A stretch of DNA of 64,000 nucleotides from Schistocerca nitens (taxonomy: Eukaryota; Arthropoda; Insecta; Orthoptera; Acrididae), in NCBI RefSeq assembly GCF_023898315.1, contig NC_064622.1:76828387-76892386 (forward strand), given 5' to 3'. The notes under the pieces are model-generated. The model ran no database searches. It was not told the origin of the DNA and was given only the letters and a program-made list of their open reading frames with translations. Made by a program: the position numbers and the translations under genes. Shown here in pieces: positions 53,898 to 64,000 of this stretch; positions within the stretch are counted from its first letter, which is position 1; each line of letters opens with the position of its first letter.

Positions 53898-55156
53898 AGC
53901 CGTCGGCACACGGACCGTGCTGTCGAACGTCAACGTTGAGCGTGCTAAGTCCAACGTGCTGCTGAACGCTCAGAAACGATGCGACTTGTGCATACGGTGC
54001 GTGGGCTCCAACGTGGTACACGCGATCGCAGCGCACTCCGGCGGCAGTTGCGGGAAGTTTCTAGTTCGTAAATCACACTGTTTACTAAACGGGCGCGCGT
54101 AAAATTCCCACGTTAGCTCTATTAAAACGCATATTTCCTCCATTGTCCCCGAAAAGGAAAGTCCAATCAATAAGGAAACAGGCTTATAAAAGTTCCATTA
54201 CAAACAGTGCGATACAAATTTTCAATACTTCTTCATATAAGACAAACATTATTTCATCATCCCCACATTTTAGTAAAACTGTGTGGTCAGTCTTACACGA
54301 TCACTGTTCCTACCCAGTAGCAGAAACTTTGCAACACGTGAATTACGAAGTGTAAAAGAAAAAGGAGCAAAATAGCTTTACACAAGCAGCGCAACGTGTC
54401 CTGTAGATCAAGCCAATCATACATTTACATAACATAAAAAATTATAGTATGTACTTATATTAAACTAATAATAAAGTAAGAGAACCTAATAAAAACGCAA
54501 ATATTAGGAAAAAATTTACGTACTGGCGAGTCGCGAACCACCGCCCAAACACAAAAAAAAGCCATGGGTCACTAAAGCTACTCACGATGCTAAACCGACA
54601 TTTTATAGTTATCCGCTATTCGTAGGATCTTACCAATTTTACCACTTGTTGAAAGCTTTAATCGTAATTATGTTACTAACTGAAATTTAATTATAACAAA
54701 TTGTACCAAGAACAATGCGTTTTGGGTGCATCTTCAGTGCATTGCTGCCTTCAAATAGCATACTCTCATAATACTCAAGTTACAATAATTCTTTTACCAC
54801 AAATATGATGTTTCTCATTATTTTATTGCAACGGATCACACAGTTAACAACGGGTTTTCCAGTGATTCTCAATTTGCTGGTACTCAGAAACGGCATATAT
54901 ACGTGTAGGCATGAAATGAATGCCAATATGGCGCCTCACAACTTTGTGCTGAAGGGAGATGGCGTGCATGTGACGTAGGTGGCGTTGTGCCATCTCATTG
55001 GTCAACGCTCAGACGCACGCACAGAATATCTGACATGCCAGATATTGCTCTGCACGTTCAGAAAGACTCCCGAACGTGCTATTCCACGCTATGACGTCAG
55101 AAACTCGGCACGCTCAATGCTCAACGTTCGGATGAACAGTCCGTGAGCCGACGGCT
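53898..55156. mobile_element. PIF/Harbinger-like non-autonomous element
   Basis: The ends are inverted, AGCCGTCGGCACACGGAC at the left and the inverse AGCCGTCGGCTCACGGAC at the right. Flanked by a 3-bp duplication TTA (53895-53897, 55157-55159), as expected for PIF/Harbinger elements. Sub-terminal CG-rich inverted similarity continues for about 150 bp (GAACGT, GAGCGTGC motifs). No transposase or Myb-like gene is seen in the AT-rich interior. Confidence 0.7.
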
Positions 55157-55408
55157 TTACGGCGTGTCTTCTAGATAACTAGAGAACTCATCAAAGCGAA
55201 ATTGTCAATTGCTATGTTAATAAAACTGAGACCGTGTGTGTCTACATACAGGTGTTATACAAAAATGAAGGAACATCGCGAGAAATGTACGTTCGAACAT
55301 AGAGGTACACTATGTGATCAAAGGTATCCGGACACTCCCAAACACATACGTTTTTCATATTAGGTGCGTTGTGCCTGCCAGGTAATCCGTATCAGCAACC
55401 TCCGTAGT

Positions 55409-55522
55409 GCCGGGATGGTCCCTTTGAAAGGGCACGGCCGATTTCCTTCACCATCCTTCCCTAACCCGAGCTTGTGCTCCGTCTCTAATGACCTCGTTGT
55501 CGACGGGACGTTAAAAAAAAAT
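55409..55522 (+). mobile_element. short retroposed 3'-end fragment with A-tail
   Basis: CGGGATGGTCCCTTTGAAAG to GACGTTAAAAAAAA. I recognise it as the 3' end of a dispersed repeat. Flanked by an 11-bp duplication ACCTCCGTAGT (55398-55408, 55523-55533), so it arrived by retroposition. Confidence 0.8.
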
Positions 55523-55694
55523 ACCTCCGTAGTCATTAGACATCGTGAGAGGGCAGAACGGGGCGCTCCGCGGAACTAACAGACTTCGAACATGGTCAGG
55601 TGATTGGGTGTCACTTGTGTCACACGTCTGTACGCTAGATTTCCACACTCCTAAACATCCATAGGTTCACTGCTTCCGATGTGATGGCGAAGTT

Positions 55695-56495
55695 GTAATG
55701 GTACTTGAATTACGTAACCATTACTGCACCGCACCTCAACCTCTCGACACCAGCAATATTCTACTGTGTTTCTGTAATGTAGTTAACATATTTCTGAGAC
55801 AACATTCAGATTTGATTTCATTAATGTTGAGGTACTTTGATACATCGATATGTTTATGTTGCTATGATATTATTCTCATGTGTATTCTTACTTTTGTCAC
55901 TCTGATCTTTTACGTACTTGTAACTCTGATTTTTGGGCGCGTAAGCGGTTATTAAAAAGTCAAGTCTTGGTCGTCATGTTGAAAAGTCGCAAATTGTAGT
56001 CAGTTTATAAAATGTGAACTTTGACAGCGAGGAAGATATTTTCAAGTATGTTTTATATTGTGAAGTGATGTTTTGTGAGTTACGTGATATTGCAACAAAT
56101 GTAATAAAAAAGAAGTGTAACTTAAATTCGGAGTGCTGATTACTTTTTTACATCACCATTGTGCTAACTTGAATCTTCAAGAATGGTTTATGAAACACAT
56201 CTATAAAACTTTTGAATATCGCAGAATAACACCTAGGCCTCTTTGCGCCCGAGCTTGGAATCATCACCACCTAGATTTTCGACGATTGAACAATGAGTTC
56301 ACAACGAGACCAGCGTGGAAAACACGAAAAGGTGAGTGCCTAGTTTATCCATTATTTCATGAAATGACTTTATTAACTGTGCTCTAATGATACCTGCCAC
56401 ATAATATAACTTTGTTGTTGCCCGAAAATTCAATATTTAGCAGCGTGAGCAACACTACAATCATAATTAATTTTTGACGTTTGTTATGGTAGGGT
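55695..56495 (+). other. unidentified insertion in the family P transposon
   Basis: About 800 bp separates the N-terminal codons (HTSVR region, to 55692) from VRKWKRE (56500 on) of the transposase. Near its right end, a short frame starting ATGAGTTCACAACGAGACC (56292) reads 13 codons and runs into AAAG/GTGAGT, which fits a 5' splice site. ATGGT occurs at both borders. It could be an LTR-type element, a retrocopy or an intron-bearing segment; it is not decided. Confidence 0.4.
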
Positions 56496-56499
56496 TGTT

Positions 56500-57470
56500 A
56501 GAAAGTGGAAACGTGAACAGACACGTACAGCACAAAAGCGTACAGGCCGACCTCGTCTGCTTACTGACAAAGACCATCTTCAGTTGAAGCGGGTCGTAAT
56601 GAGTAATAGGCAGACATCCATGCGGACCGTCACACAGGAATTCCAAACTGCATCAGGATCCACTGCAGGTACCATGACAGTTAGGCGGGAGGCGATAAAA
56701 CTTGGATATCATGGTCGAGCGGCTGCTCATAAGCCACACATCATGCCGGTAAATACAAAACGACGTCTCGCTTGGTGTAAGGAGCTTAAACATTGGACGA
56801 CGGAACAGCGGAAAAACGTTGTGTGGGGTGACGAACCACGGTACACAATGTGGCGATCCGACGGCAGGGTGTGGGTATGGCGAAAGCTCGGTGAACGTTA
56901 TCTGCCAGCGTGTCTAGTGCCAACAGTAAAATTCGGAGGCGGTGGTATTATGGTGTGGTCGTGGTTTTCATGGAGGGGGCCTGCACCCCTTGTTGTTTTG
57001 CGTGGCACTACCACAGCACAGGCATACATTGATGTTTTAAGCAACTTCTTGCTCTCAACGCTGAAGAGAAATTCGGGGATGGCGACTGCGTATTTCAACA
57101 CGATCGAGCACCTGCTCATAATGCACGGACTGTGGCGGAGGAGTTACACGACCATGACATCTCTGTAATATACTGGTCTGCACAGAGTCCTGACCTGAAT
57201 CCTATAGAACACATTTGGAATGTCTTATAACGCCGACGTCGTGCCAGGCCTCACCGACTAACATCGATACCTCTCCTCAGTGCAGCATACGTGAAGAATG
57301 GACTGCCATTCCTCAAGAAATCTTCCAGCACGAGATTGAACATTACCTGGGAGAGTGGAAGCTGTCATCGAGGCTACGGGTGGGCCAACACCATGCTGAA
57401 TTCCAGCATTACCGATGGTGGGCGGCACGAACTTGTCACTTTCAACCAGGTGTCCGGATACTTTTGATCA
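56500..57470 (+). pseudogene. Tc1-like transposase, frameshifted (family P)
   Basis: VRKWKREQTRTAQKRTGRPR (DNA-binding linker), then an open catalytic part from 56584. The first Asp is kept (VWGDEPRYTMW, about 56826-56858), with GGGGIMVWSWFSWRG. A frameshift near 57090 moves to the frame with the second Asp (FQHDRAPAHNART, about 57093-57131) and Glu (SPDLNPIEHIW, about 57187-57220). Residues between those two number 34, the classical Tc1 spacing. A TAA follows WNVL. The N-terminal codons lie at 55565-55692, before the insertion. Confidence 0.87.
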
Positions 57471-57599
57471 CATAGTGTAGATGCTAATCGCGCCTGTATG
57501 TTGCACTGTTGTAATGGAGCATGAACGACACCTGTGCAGTGTCCTCAGTATGTATAAGAGTCATTCGTGGTCACACATTGTTCTATATAACTGTGAGTG

Positions 57600-58440
57600 C
57601 ATTATGTCGGAGATAGTGAATTCGAACGTGGGCAAATTGTTGGGCGCTTCCGTCACCAAGGTAGCAGAGTGGTTGGTGGCTCAAGTGGCACTCTATGAAG
57701 GCTTTATACTGGATGCAGGAAATGCGGAAAAATGTCATCCGCTAAGTCAAACTGCGGACGAAAGTGTGTGTTGAGTGATAGTGAATGACTGTCGCAGACG
57801 ACGTCTGTGAAGAAAAATAAGAGGGCGACAGCAGCAGAGGTCACTGCACTCGCGAACCTTGTCAGTACCAAACTAACTCGAAGAGTGCTCCATAAACTGG
57901 GAATTGCAAGGTTAGCTGACGCCCTTAAAGGAGAAACATGGTACCAAAGCTGTAAAACCTGGGCTACGGAGCAGTGGAAGAATCTCATTTGGTCAGGCGA
58001 GTCTTATTTCACATTGTTTACCACTTCTGGCAGATTTTACACCCCAAGAGTGAAACATAGCGGGGGTTTGATGATGATTTTGGCAGCCATATCGTGGTAC
58101 TCCGTGCATCCCACTGTCACCCCGTAAGGTCACCGTTTTGGGGTAATGTTGTTTGTTCTCCAGTGGTGATGCTCCGTTCAGAGGCCACAGGGGCCCCTGT
58201 TCATACAGTTCGCTTCATCCAGCACTGGTTTTGTGAGCACGAGGATCGTTTGCCGCGTCTCCCCTGGCCAACACAGCCAGCGGATCTCAATATTATGGGC
58301 CTTCGTGGTCTATTTTGGAGAGAAGGGTATGTGATCGCCATCCATCTCCAACATAGCTACCTGAACTTGACACTAATTTGCAGGAAGAATTATACAGGAT
58401 CCTCTAGAAAACCACATAGGACTTGCCTTTATCAAATCTG
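57600..58440 (+). pseudogene. decayed Tc1-like transposase
   Basis: The N-terminus is MSEIVNSNVGKLLGASVTK (57604), then the linker STKLTRRVLHKLGI (about 57862-57905). The catalytic region reads LIWSGESYFTLF (about 57985-58020), where SDES is expected, so the first Asp is Gly. C-terminal: FIQHWFCEHEDRLPRLPWPTQPADLNIM (in two parts, about 58215-58300), with the catalytic Glu lost after LNIM. Related to 17886-18480 and 20960-21295. Confidence 0.65.
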
Positions 58441-59375
58441 AGACGACGGGAATCTGTTTCGAATGCCGCTGTTTCTGTCAGCCGTATTAAGCATGGTAAT
58501 AAGTTGCACGTGTGGCGTTTCCATGTATTTGTCTAAACCCTACATTGGTTTCAAGTGCTTAGAAACTGTAATAACACACCACTTGAGAAATATTTAGACG
58601 TGTACAAAGAGCGTCGGCTATGATACACTATCGGAAATAGAAAGTGATGCACATCTTGATCTAACGCTATTAAAATGATACTCCAGTATTTCCATACCTG
58701 TGGAATATGTTAATCGAAATTTAACCCTCACATGTGCCTGTTTTCAGTACAGTAAAAAGACATTTCCACACATGAAGAATGGAGTAAGTGCGTGACAGTT
58801 ACTGCATGTGCACAGATTTACAGGAACTTTTCAGATGGGGATCACAACACGGCATTCCGAGAGGAGCTTCACATGCAGCTTATCGGCACTCTTTCGACTC
58901 TGAGAGGTTACGACTACCAATGACGGACATGGGAGCATCATTCCGACCAGTTGGCTGCAGAGGTATAACTGGTGAATAAGTGGTGAAGATACGGGCTCAG
59001 GGCAGCAGTAAAGAAGAAGAGACAGATCCTTCCTGAAGGATTAAGTAAGAAGGGAACAGTTGGATTTTTCAGTTAACTCTATAAGAAGAGCTTAAAGCCA
59101 GGTAGCAGTTAGAGACACAGCGTCACGACGAACCTTCATGCGTTCTCTGACGTCGTTCACACAAGATAAGAGCGCTGTTGTCGTATGTTTTTCTGTGTCC
59201 TACCAGTCAAAGTGGGCCAATAGATAACAACAGATCCCCACTACATCCATCAGAGGAAAATAATAGAATAAAGATTCTCAGTCCTTCCAATAAAGGTAGC
59301 TAATTACATGAGCAGTGCCTTTCTAACTCAGGCCTTCGTTACGAGTAGACGTGGTGCTGCAAGGATTTACCCCGA
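58441..59375. other. no recognisable feature
   Basis: Unassigned. Short frames only, with no motif. Confidence 0.35.
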
Positions 59376-59577
59376 GCCGGCCGGAGTGACCGTGCGGTTC
59401 TAGGCGCTACAGTCTGGAGCCGAGCGACCGCTCTGGTCGCAGGTTCGAATCCTGCCTCGGGCATGGATGTGTGTGATGTCCTTAGGTTAGTTAGGTGTAA
59501 GTAGTTCTAAGTTCTAGGGGACTGATGACCTCAGATGTTAAGTTCCATAGTGCTCAGAGACATTTGAACCATTTGGC
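59376..59577 (+). mobile_element. tRNA-derived SINE (family S1)
   Basis: Well-preserved S1 copy flanked by the 8-bp duplication TACCCCGA (59368-59375, 59578-59585). Confidence 0.94.
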
Positions 59578-59902
59578 TACCCCGATGCCCCCTGATGGTG
59601 ATCGATTGTTCTTGCGGTGCGCTTGCGTATAAATCAGCTACGGCAGTCAAGCAGCTTTTCCTCTATCAGCCGGCTGACAGTTTTATCTTATTATGTTTAC
59701 CTGCACATATGGACTCAAATCCGTCACGTAGAATTACAAATTTGTTTCGTTGCCTTTACACTGAAGTTTTTGGGTCATGAAAGTGTTTCTTTGTTAGAAT
59801 ACGTTTCACTGATCTTGCTCAGTTTATATCCCAATGATAGGTTCTTTTTAAGACATTCTCACGGATTTGCCCTTATGTTACAATTTCCATGGTTTTTGTA
59901 AA

Positions 59903-60065
59903 GCGGCTGATCCCGGCGGAGGTTCGAGTCCTCCCTCGGGCATGGGGTGTATGTGTTTGTCCTTAGCATAATTTAGGTTAAGTAGTGTGTAAGCTTAGGG
60001 ACTGATGACCGTAGCAGTTAAGTCCCATAAGATTTCACACACATTTGAACATTTTGTTTTCTTTG
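59903..60065 (+). mobile_element. tRNA-derived SINE (family S3), 5'-truncated
   Basis: B-box GGTTCGAGTCC, then GTCCTTAGCATAATTTAGG and GTCCCATAAGATTTC. Same plan as S1 and S2 but distinct sequence. The head starts inside the tRNA-like region. Flanked by TTTTTGTAAA (59893-59902, 60066-60075). Confidence 0.88.
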
Positions 60066-60075
60066 TTTTTGTAAA

Positions 60076-60715
60076 AACGCGTGATGTTTACTATTTTGTT
60101 TCGTTAATTTCGTGTAACATCTGTAACTTTGTATGGTTATCGTCATATCAGACGACAAGACAAGAGTACTTAATTGTAAAACAGAAGGAGCGATTTAACA
60201 CACAATTAGCTGTTTGCTCAAGTTTGGAATGCACACACTGTATCTAACCTTCCATAAGACAAAACTTATTTCTCAGCCTTAACTCCTACACTTGAATATT
60301 GCGCTCTTGGTGTTATGGTTGTCAGGTCATGTTTCTTTCACGTTGCATAATTATATATGTTTTGAATTATGTTGACAGTTTTGTATTGGCAACTCATATG
60401 ATATTAATATCTGTTACATGATAATGACACAAGTACCCTGTGTACATAAGGGGCTCTTGTTTGAATTTCCAGACTATCATACCTTACTCATAAACGACTC
60501 TCGCATGTCCACATATTCCAGGATGCAAATATTGTAATCATATGTATATCCACATAATAAGGAGACGTTCTAAACTCATCTTTTTCATTTTGCATTTTTC
60601 CTTATCACTCTTTTCGTAATTAAGCTTGGATTTTCATTATGACAGTTTTCGTTTCGTAATTAAATAGTTGAAGGAATGTTGTGAAATTGAATGTGTGGAG
60701 TAACTTGGTTTTATA
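60076..60715. other. no recognisable feature
   Basis: AT-rich, no coding sequence, no repeat recognised. Confidence 0.35.
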
Positions 60716-61316
60716 CAGCCCGGTCACATTAATGTGACCACCGCCTATGTTCGACATCAACGTTCTGTAACTTCTCACAGACGGCAGGTGGCAGCACAAC
60801 CAGTGACAGATATGTAAAGCGTACAGCCTAAGACGGGGAAAACAGCGCAGTATTTGTCGTGATGCGGAAATGCAGCGGTTTTCGGACGTCCAAAAGGGCT
60901 TGATCATTGGAGACGCATTTACGAAACGACTAAGTTTGTAAGCTGTTCTCTTGCACCGAGGTTAAAGTACCTCGTGCGTGAAAAAATGGTGCTAACCAAA
61001 AGCGGCACTGAGGCCACTGTAGTACACCGACGCACATGGATGACACTGGTGAACTACGCCTACAGAGATGTGTGTGGCCGTATATACGTGTAACTGTTGA
61101 GTAACTGGTCGCCCAGATGAAACCAACAATGTCTCCTCAACGACCGTTCAGCGAACGTCGGTGTGCATGGGCCTCTGCAGCACCCGTTTGTGTGACTACA
61201 CATTCCTATTGGTACCTCATTGACTCCCTTCCTGGACATCTTGCAGCGGACCGCCCTGCAAAAGGTGGTTATTCAGGATTTTTGATGGATGAGCATATTA
61301 ATGTCACCGGCTAGTG
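60716..61316. mobile_element. deleted Tc1-like element (TIR with ATTAATGTGAC)
   Basis: The left end contains CGGTCACATTAATGTGACCACC, and the right end is the inverse ATTAATGTCACCGG. TA lies at both borders (60714-60715, 61317-61318). The interior is too short and broken for a transposase. A non-autonomous remnant. Confidence 0.65.
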
Positions 61317-61562
61317 TATATGTCAAAGACTGTTGTGAAATGGAATATGTGAAGTAGCTTGTGTTGTATCTCTGCATCGTTGACTTCTTTTATCAACCAT
61401 CTTTGGCATCGATTTGTAGCTTGTGTATACCACAAAGCGATGATTCGTTATTTGTTGTTGTAATAGGTCATACAATTTTTGTGTTAAAACGCTTATTACC
61501 TTCATGTTTCTGCATAACTGTGAAGATTTTAAGCATAGTATGTGGTTTTCCACGTCAGAAAT

Positions 61563-61640
61563 TATTGTTGTTGTTGTTGTTGTTGTTGTGGTCTTCAGTC
61601 CTGAGACTGGTTTGATGCAGCTCTCCATGCTACATACAGT
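61563..61640 (-). mobile_element. very short RTE 3' end with TTG/AAC tail
   Basis: TTG repeats (about 61563-61589), then GTGGTCTTCAGTCCTGAGAC and CTGGTTTGATGCAGC, the same 3' end as the copies at 8913-9499 and 22743-23136. Heavily 5'-truncated. Confidence 0.85.
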
Positions 61641-61905
61641 AAAGCTGCATGCCCTCGGGAAAAATTACGGCCGTAGTTTCCCCTTGCTTTCAGCCGTTCG
61701 CAGTACCAGCACAGCAAGGCCGTTTTGGTTAGTGTTACAAGGCCAGATCAGGCAATCATCCAGACTGTGGCCCCTGCAACTACTGAAAAGGCTGCTGCCG
61801 CTCTTTAGGAACCACACGTTTGTTGTGGTTCTACCTACAGTACGGCTATCTGTATCGCTGAGGCACGCAAGCCTCCCCACCAACGGCAAAGTCTATGGTT
61901 CATGA
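61641..61905. repeat. dispersed repeat, family not named
   Basis: GCATGCCCTCGGGAAAAATT to CAACGGCAAAGTC. I recognise the sequence from other parts of related genomes, but cannot assign a class. The open frame on the minus strand (61665-61889) carries no motif. Confidence 0.4.
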
Positions 61906-62098
61906 CACGTGAATAATATTAACCTTTCCGTAAGTACTACTTTGTTAAGGCTATAAGTAAACTATGAACTTTCACATTTTTCTGCAATTGTTTTAGCTTT
62001 GTTTTGGTTGATACGGATAGTGAGAAGACGGTACAATACCGATATCGGTAGTAATGATGAAATATTAATACAACTCTGGGCATGCATTTCACACTATA

Positions 62099-63105
62099 CG
62101 AGGTGCAACAATAAAGTAATGAGACCACTTTTTTCCCTCCATAGGGTGGCAACCTTGAAGCCTGCTACCGCAGGCAGTGTGTGAGCTTGGTCTTTCCCTA
62201 CCAAAACCGCAAAAGGGTTACATCTACAGTGTTTCAGTCAGGAGAAACAGCTTGAACAGCGAACTCCTGTATTTGGCCCTCACCACAACAATGGAATCTC
62301 GAAATACTGTGCATCGCATTGCCACCTCTTTGTGTGAAACTCGGTGAGAATACCGCAGTGACATACGAGAAGCTTCAGAAGACTTTTGGAATTGAATTTT
62401 TATCATGGGCACAAGTGTTTCTTTGGCTCCAAATGTTTTCTGAGGACGAAACTAATGTCGAAGATGAGCTCCGCATTGGGTGACCATCAACAGCACGAGC
62501 AGATGACAACACAGCTATGGGGAATGAACTTATACGAAGTTATCGAAGGTTAATCAAGAAAACGACTATATTGACAGAAAATCTGGACATGAGAAAAGGG
62601 TGGTTACCTCTAGCCCAGACAGCAAACCAATGCTGCTATGAAGAGATTCGAGCAACTCCTCGAAAATGGGTCTGTCGTGTTCTTCCGCACATTGCTGACA
62701 ATTGGAATCTGCCTCACGATTAAACACCATCCCATACTGCATCATCTATTGGGCAGCTTTTTACTTCAGGGCCCACCGTAGTTCTACCACAAACTCATCA
62801 TTCACCCGATATGGCCCTGCCGGCCGGAGTGGCCGAGCGGTTCTAGGCGCTATAGTCTGGAGCCGCGCGACTGCTACTATCGCAGGTTCGAATCCTGCCT
62901 CGGGCATGGATGTGTGTGATGTCCTTAGGTTAGTTAGGTTTCAGTAGTTCTAAGTTCTAGGGGACTGATGACCTCCGAAGTTAAGTCCCATAGTGCTCAG
63001 AGCCATTTGAAACATTTGACATAGCCCTGTGTGCTTCCTTTTTATTCCCAGTAGTGAAGTCGGTCGTTAAAAGACACTGTTCTTAACAGTACGGGTCAAC
63101 CAAAT
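62099..63105 (+). pseudogene. mariner (Mos1/SETMAR-type) remnant, split by a SINE
   Basis: Begins at a TA with CGAGGTGCAACAATAAAGTA. The plus strand reads CVKLGENTAVTYEKLQKTFG (in parts) and SWAQVFLWLQMFSEDETNVE (about 62390-62455), the helix-turn-helix N-terminus of classical mariners. The C-terminal part has SIGQLF and HHSPDMAL. After the SINE it continues ALCASFLFPVVKS, where mariners have APCDFFLFP, so the last catalytic Asp is not recognisable. Stops occur throughout. Confidence 0.75.
62820..63017 (+). mobile_element. tRNA-derived SINE (family S1)
   Basis: S1 copy in the mariner remnant. Flanks GATATGGCCCTG (62808-62819) and GACATAGCCCTG (63018-63029) differ at two positions. Confidence 0.93.
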
Positions 63106-63254
63106 ACGGCGCTTGCTGATATACCAGAACATTAGGTCCAGAGATGCTACCAGCAATGGCAACTAGACAGTTGATGTTCCTGAGACTTACTGAGTCTCAT
63201 CTTTATTCACAATAACGATGTAGGCTGAAGCAATGAGTTACAATTTGTGTCAGC

Positions 63255-63330
63255 ACTGGGATTAGGAGTTGGGTCTCTTCTATAATAGGCAAATGCACTA
63301 TCCATTGTGCCACATTGGCACTCAGGCGGT
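63255..63330 (-). repeat. degraded tRNA-like segment
   Basis: Plus-strand GTTGGGTCTCTTCTATAATA and GCACTATCCATTGTGCCAC resemble the reverse of a tRNA-derived SINE head. The B-box is damaged. Flanks 63106-63254 and 63331-63438 are unassigned. Confidence 0.35.
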
Positions 63331-63438
63331 CACATATGCGTAAGGACTATCCAGCAACGTCTTCCTTCCCGAAACAAATTCCAAATCACACCTCACTCCA
63401 TTGCTAATCCCGTTCTGATCTCGCAACAGTATTACGGG

Positions 63439-64000
63439 GGCACACAGGGCCAACACCCGGCATCATGGTGTGGGGAGCGATCTCCTACACTGGCCGTACA
63501 CCACTGGTGACCGTCGAGGGGACACTGAATAGTGCACGGTACATCCAAACCGTCATCGAACCCATCGTTCTACCATTCCTAGACCGGCAAGGGAACTTGC
63601 TGTTCCAACAGGACAATGCACGTCCGCATGTATCCCGTGCCACCCAACGTGCTCTAGAAGGTGTAAGTCAACTACCCTGGCCAGCAAGATCTCCGGATCT
63701 GTCCCCCATTGAGCATGTTTGGGACTGGATGAAGCGTCGTCTCACGCGGTCTGCACGTCCAGCACGAACGCTGGTCCAACTGAGGCGCCAGGTGGAAATG
63801 GCATGGCAAGCCGTTCCACAGGACTACATCCAGCATCTCTACGATCGTCTCCATGGGAGAATAGCAGCCTGCATTGCTGCGAAAGGTGGATATACACTGT
63901 ACTAGTGCCGACATTGTGCATGCTCTGTTGCCTGTGTCTATGTGCCTGTGGTTCTGTCAGTGTGATCATGTGGTGTATCTGACCCCAGGAATGTGTCAAT
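63439..64000 (+). mobile_element. Tc1-like transposon family D, copy 2 (truncated, runs off the window)
   Basis: Matches the intact element at 29494-30915 from GGCACACAGGGCC onward and reaches the right window edge before its 3' TIR. The 5' half is absent, replaced by unrelated sequence, so the copy is 5'-deleted. Confidence 0.93.
63441..63905 (+). pseudogene. Tc1-like transposase, C-terminal half (family D, copy 2)
   Basis: Open from the deletion border to the stop at 63903-63905. It keeps QQDNARPH and SPIEHVWDW with the same 32-residue spacing. Over the last 146 residues it differs from the intact copy at two positions (Ile to Thr in PLVIVEG; Cys to Arg in QLRCQ). The first catalytic Asp is lost with the deleted half. 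Confidence 0.92.

Larger units (their letters stand above)
55308..57477 (+). mobile_element. Tc1-like transposon (family P) with two insertions
   Basis: TIR CACTATGTGATCAAAGGTATCC and inverse ending 57477, with TA at 55306-55307 and 57478-57479. It contains a 114-bp poly-A-tailed fragment (55409-55522) and an unidentified insertion (about 55695-56495) that splits the DNA-binding domain. Confidence 0.93.

Noticed and set aside
58788..58979. 63-codon frame
   Set aside because: No motif, ordinary length for chance, no supporting signals.

Overview
The window looks like intergenic DNA from a large, repeat-rich insect genome. The most likely source is a locust or grasshopper (Orthoptera, Schistocerca or a close relative). 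That placement is inference: I recognise several repeats that I associate with Schistocerca assemblies, chiefly a tRNA-derived SINE present here in about ten copies, RTE-like LINEs whose tails read AAC repeats, CR1-like LINEs with a TAGATG tail, and several Tc1/mariner families. I found no host protein-coding gene, rRNA or functional tRNA gene. Nearly every long open frame belongs to a transposable element.

Layout. 1-1655: RTE-like LINE remnant. 1840-7691: an old CR1 copy split by a younger, nearly intact CR1 (about 3846-7440); SINEs sit in both. 7693-9609: RTE scrap, then a Penelope-like element with a GIY-YIG domain and long inverted arms, itself hit by an RTE fragment. 9780-10300: GC-rich block. 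10581-11734: inverted-repeat element with tRNA-like sequence in each arm. 11745-14034: two tRNA-Thr-like TIR repeats, the first interrupted inside its tRNA D-loop by a LINE that carries a second tRNA fragment at its own 3' end. 14320-18480: decayed LINE, SINE and Tc1-like pieces. 19518-23136: Tc1 copy A, a tRNA-like repeat, and a deleted mariner with an RTE inserted in its terminus. 24030-28733: SINE, a hairpin, a LINE scrap, and a Tc1-like element containing both a foldback element and Tc1 copy B. 29494-30915: an intact Tc1-like transposon. 32118-33477: Tc1 copy C. 34729-37060: hAT-like element containing a nearly intact mariner-type transposon. 38441-38622: tandem hairpin repeat. 39337-43211: RTE LINE inside a SINE, with another SINE inside the LINE. 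45155-53300: one RTE LINE stretched to 8 kb by three insertions. 53898-57477: Harbinger-like element, then a Tc1-like element with two insertions. 57600-64000: further Tc1, SINE and mariner remnants, ending in a second copy of the intact Tc1 family.

How the parts relate. The window records layered transposition, and target-site duplications let many layers be ordered. Three themes stand out. First, a LINE at 11895-13547 appears to target the D-loop of tRNA-like sequence. Second, four unrelated-looking hairpin loci carry hammerhead-ribozyme-like cores. Third, tRNA-derived heads are used in a modular way by several repeat families. The 340-residue transposase at 29649-30671 is the only fully intact mobile-element protein seen.
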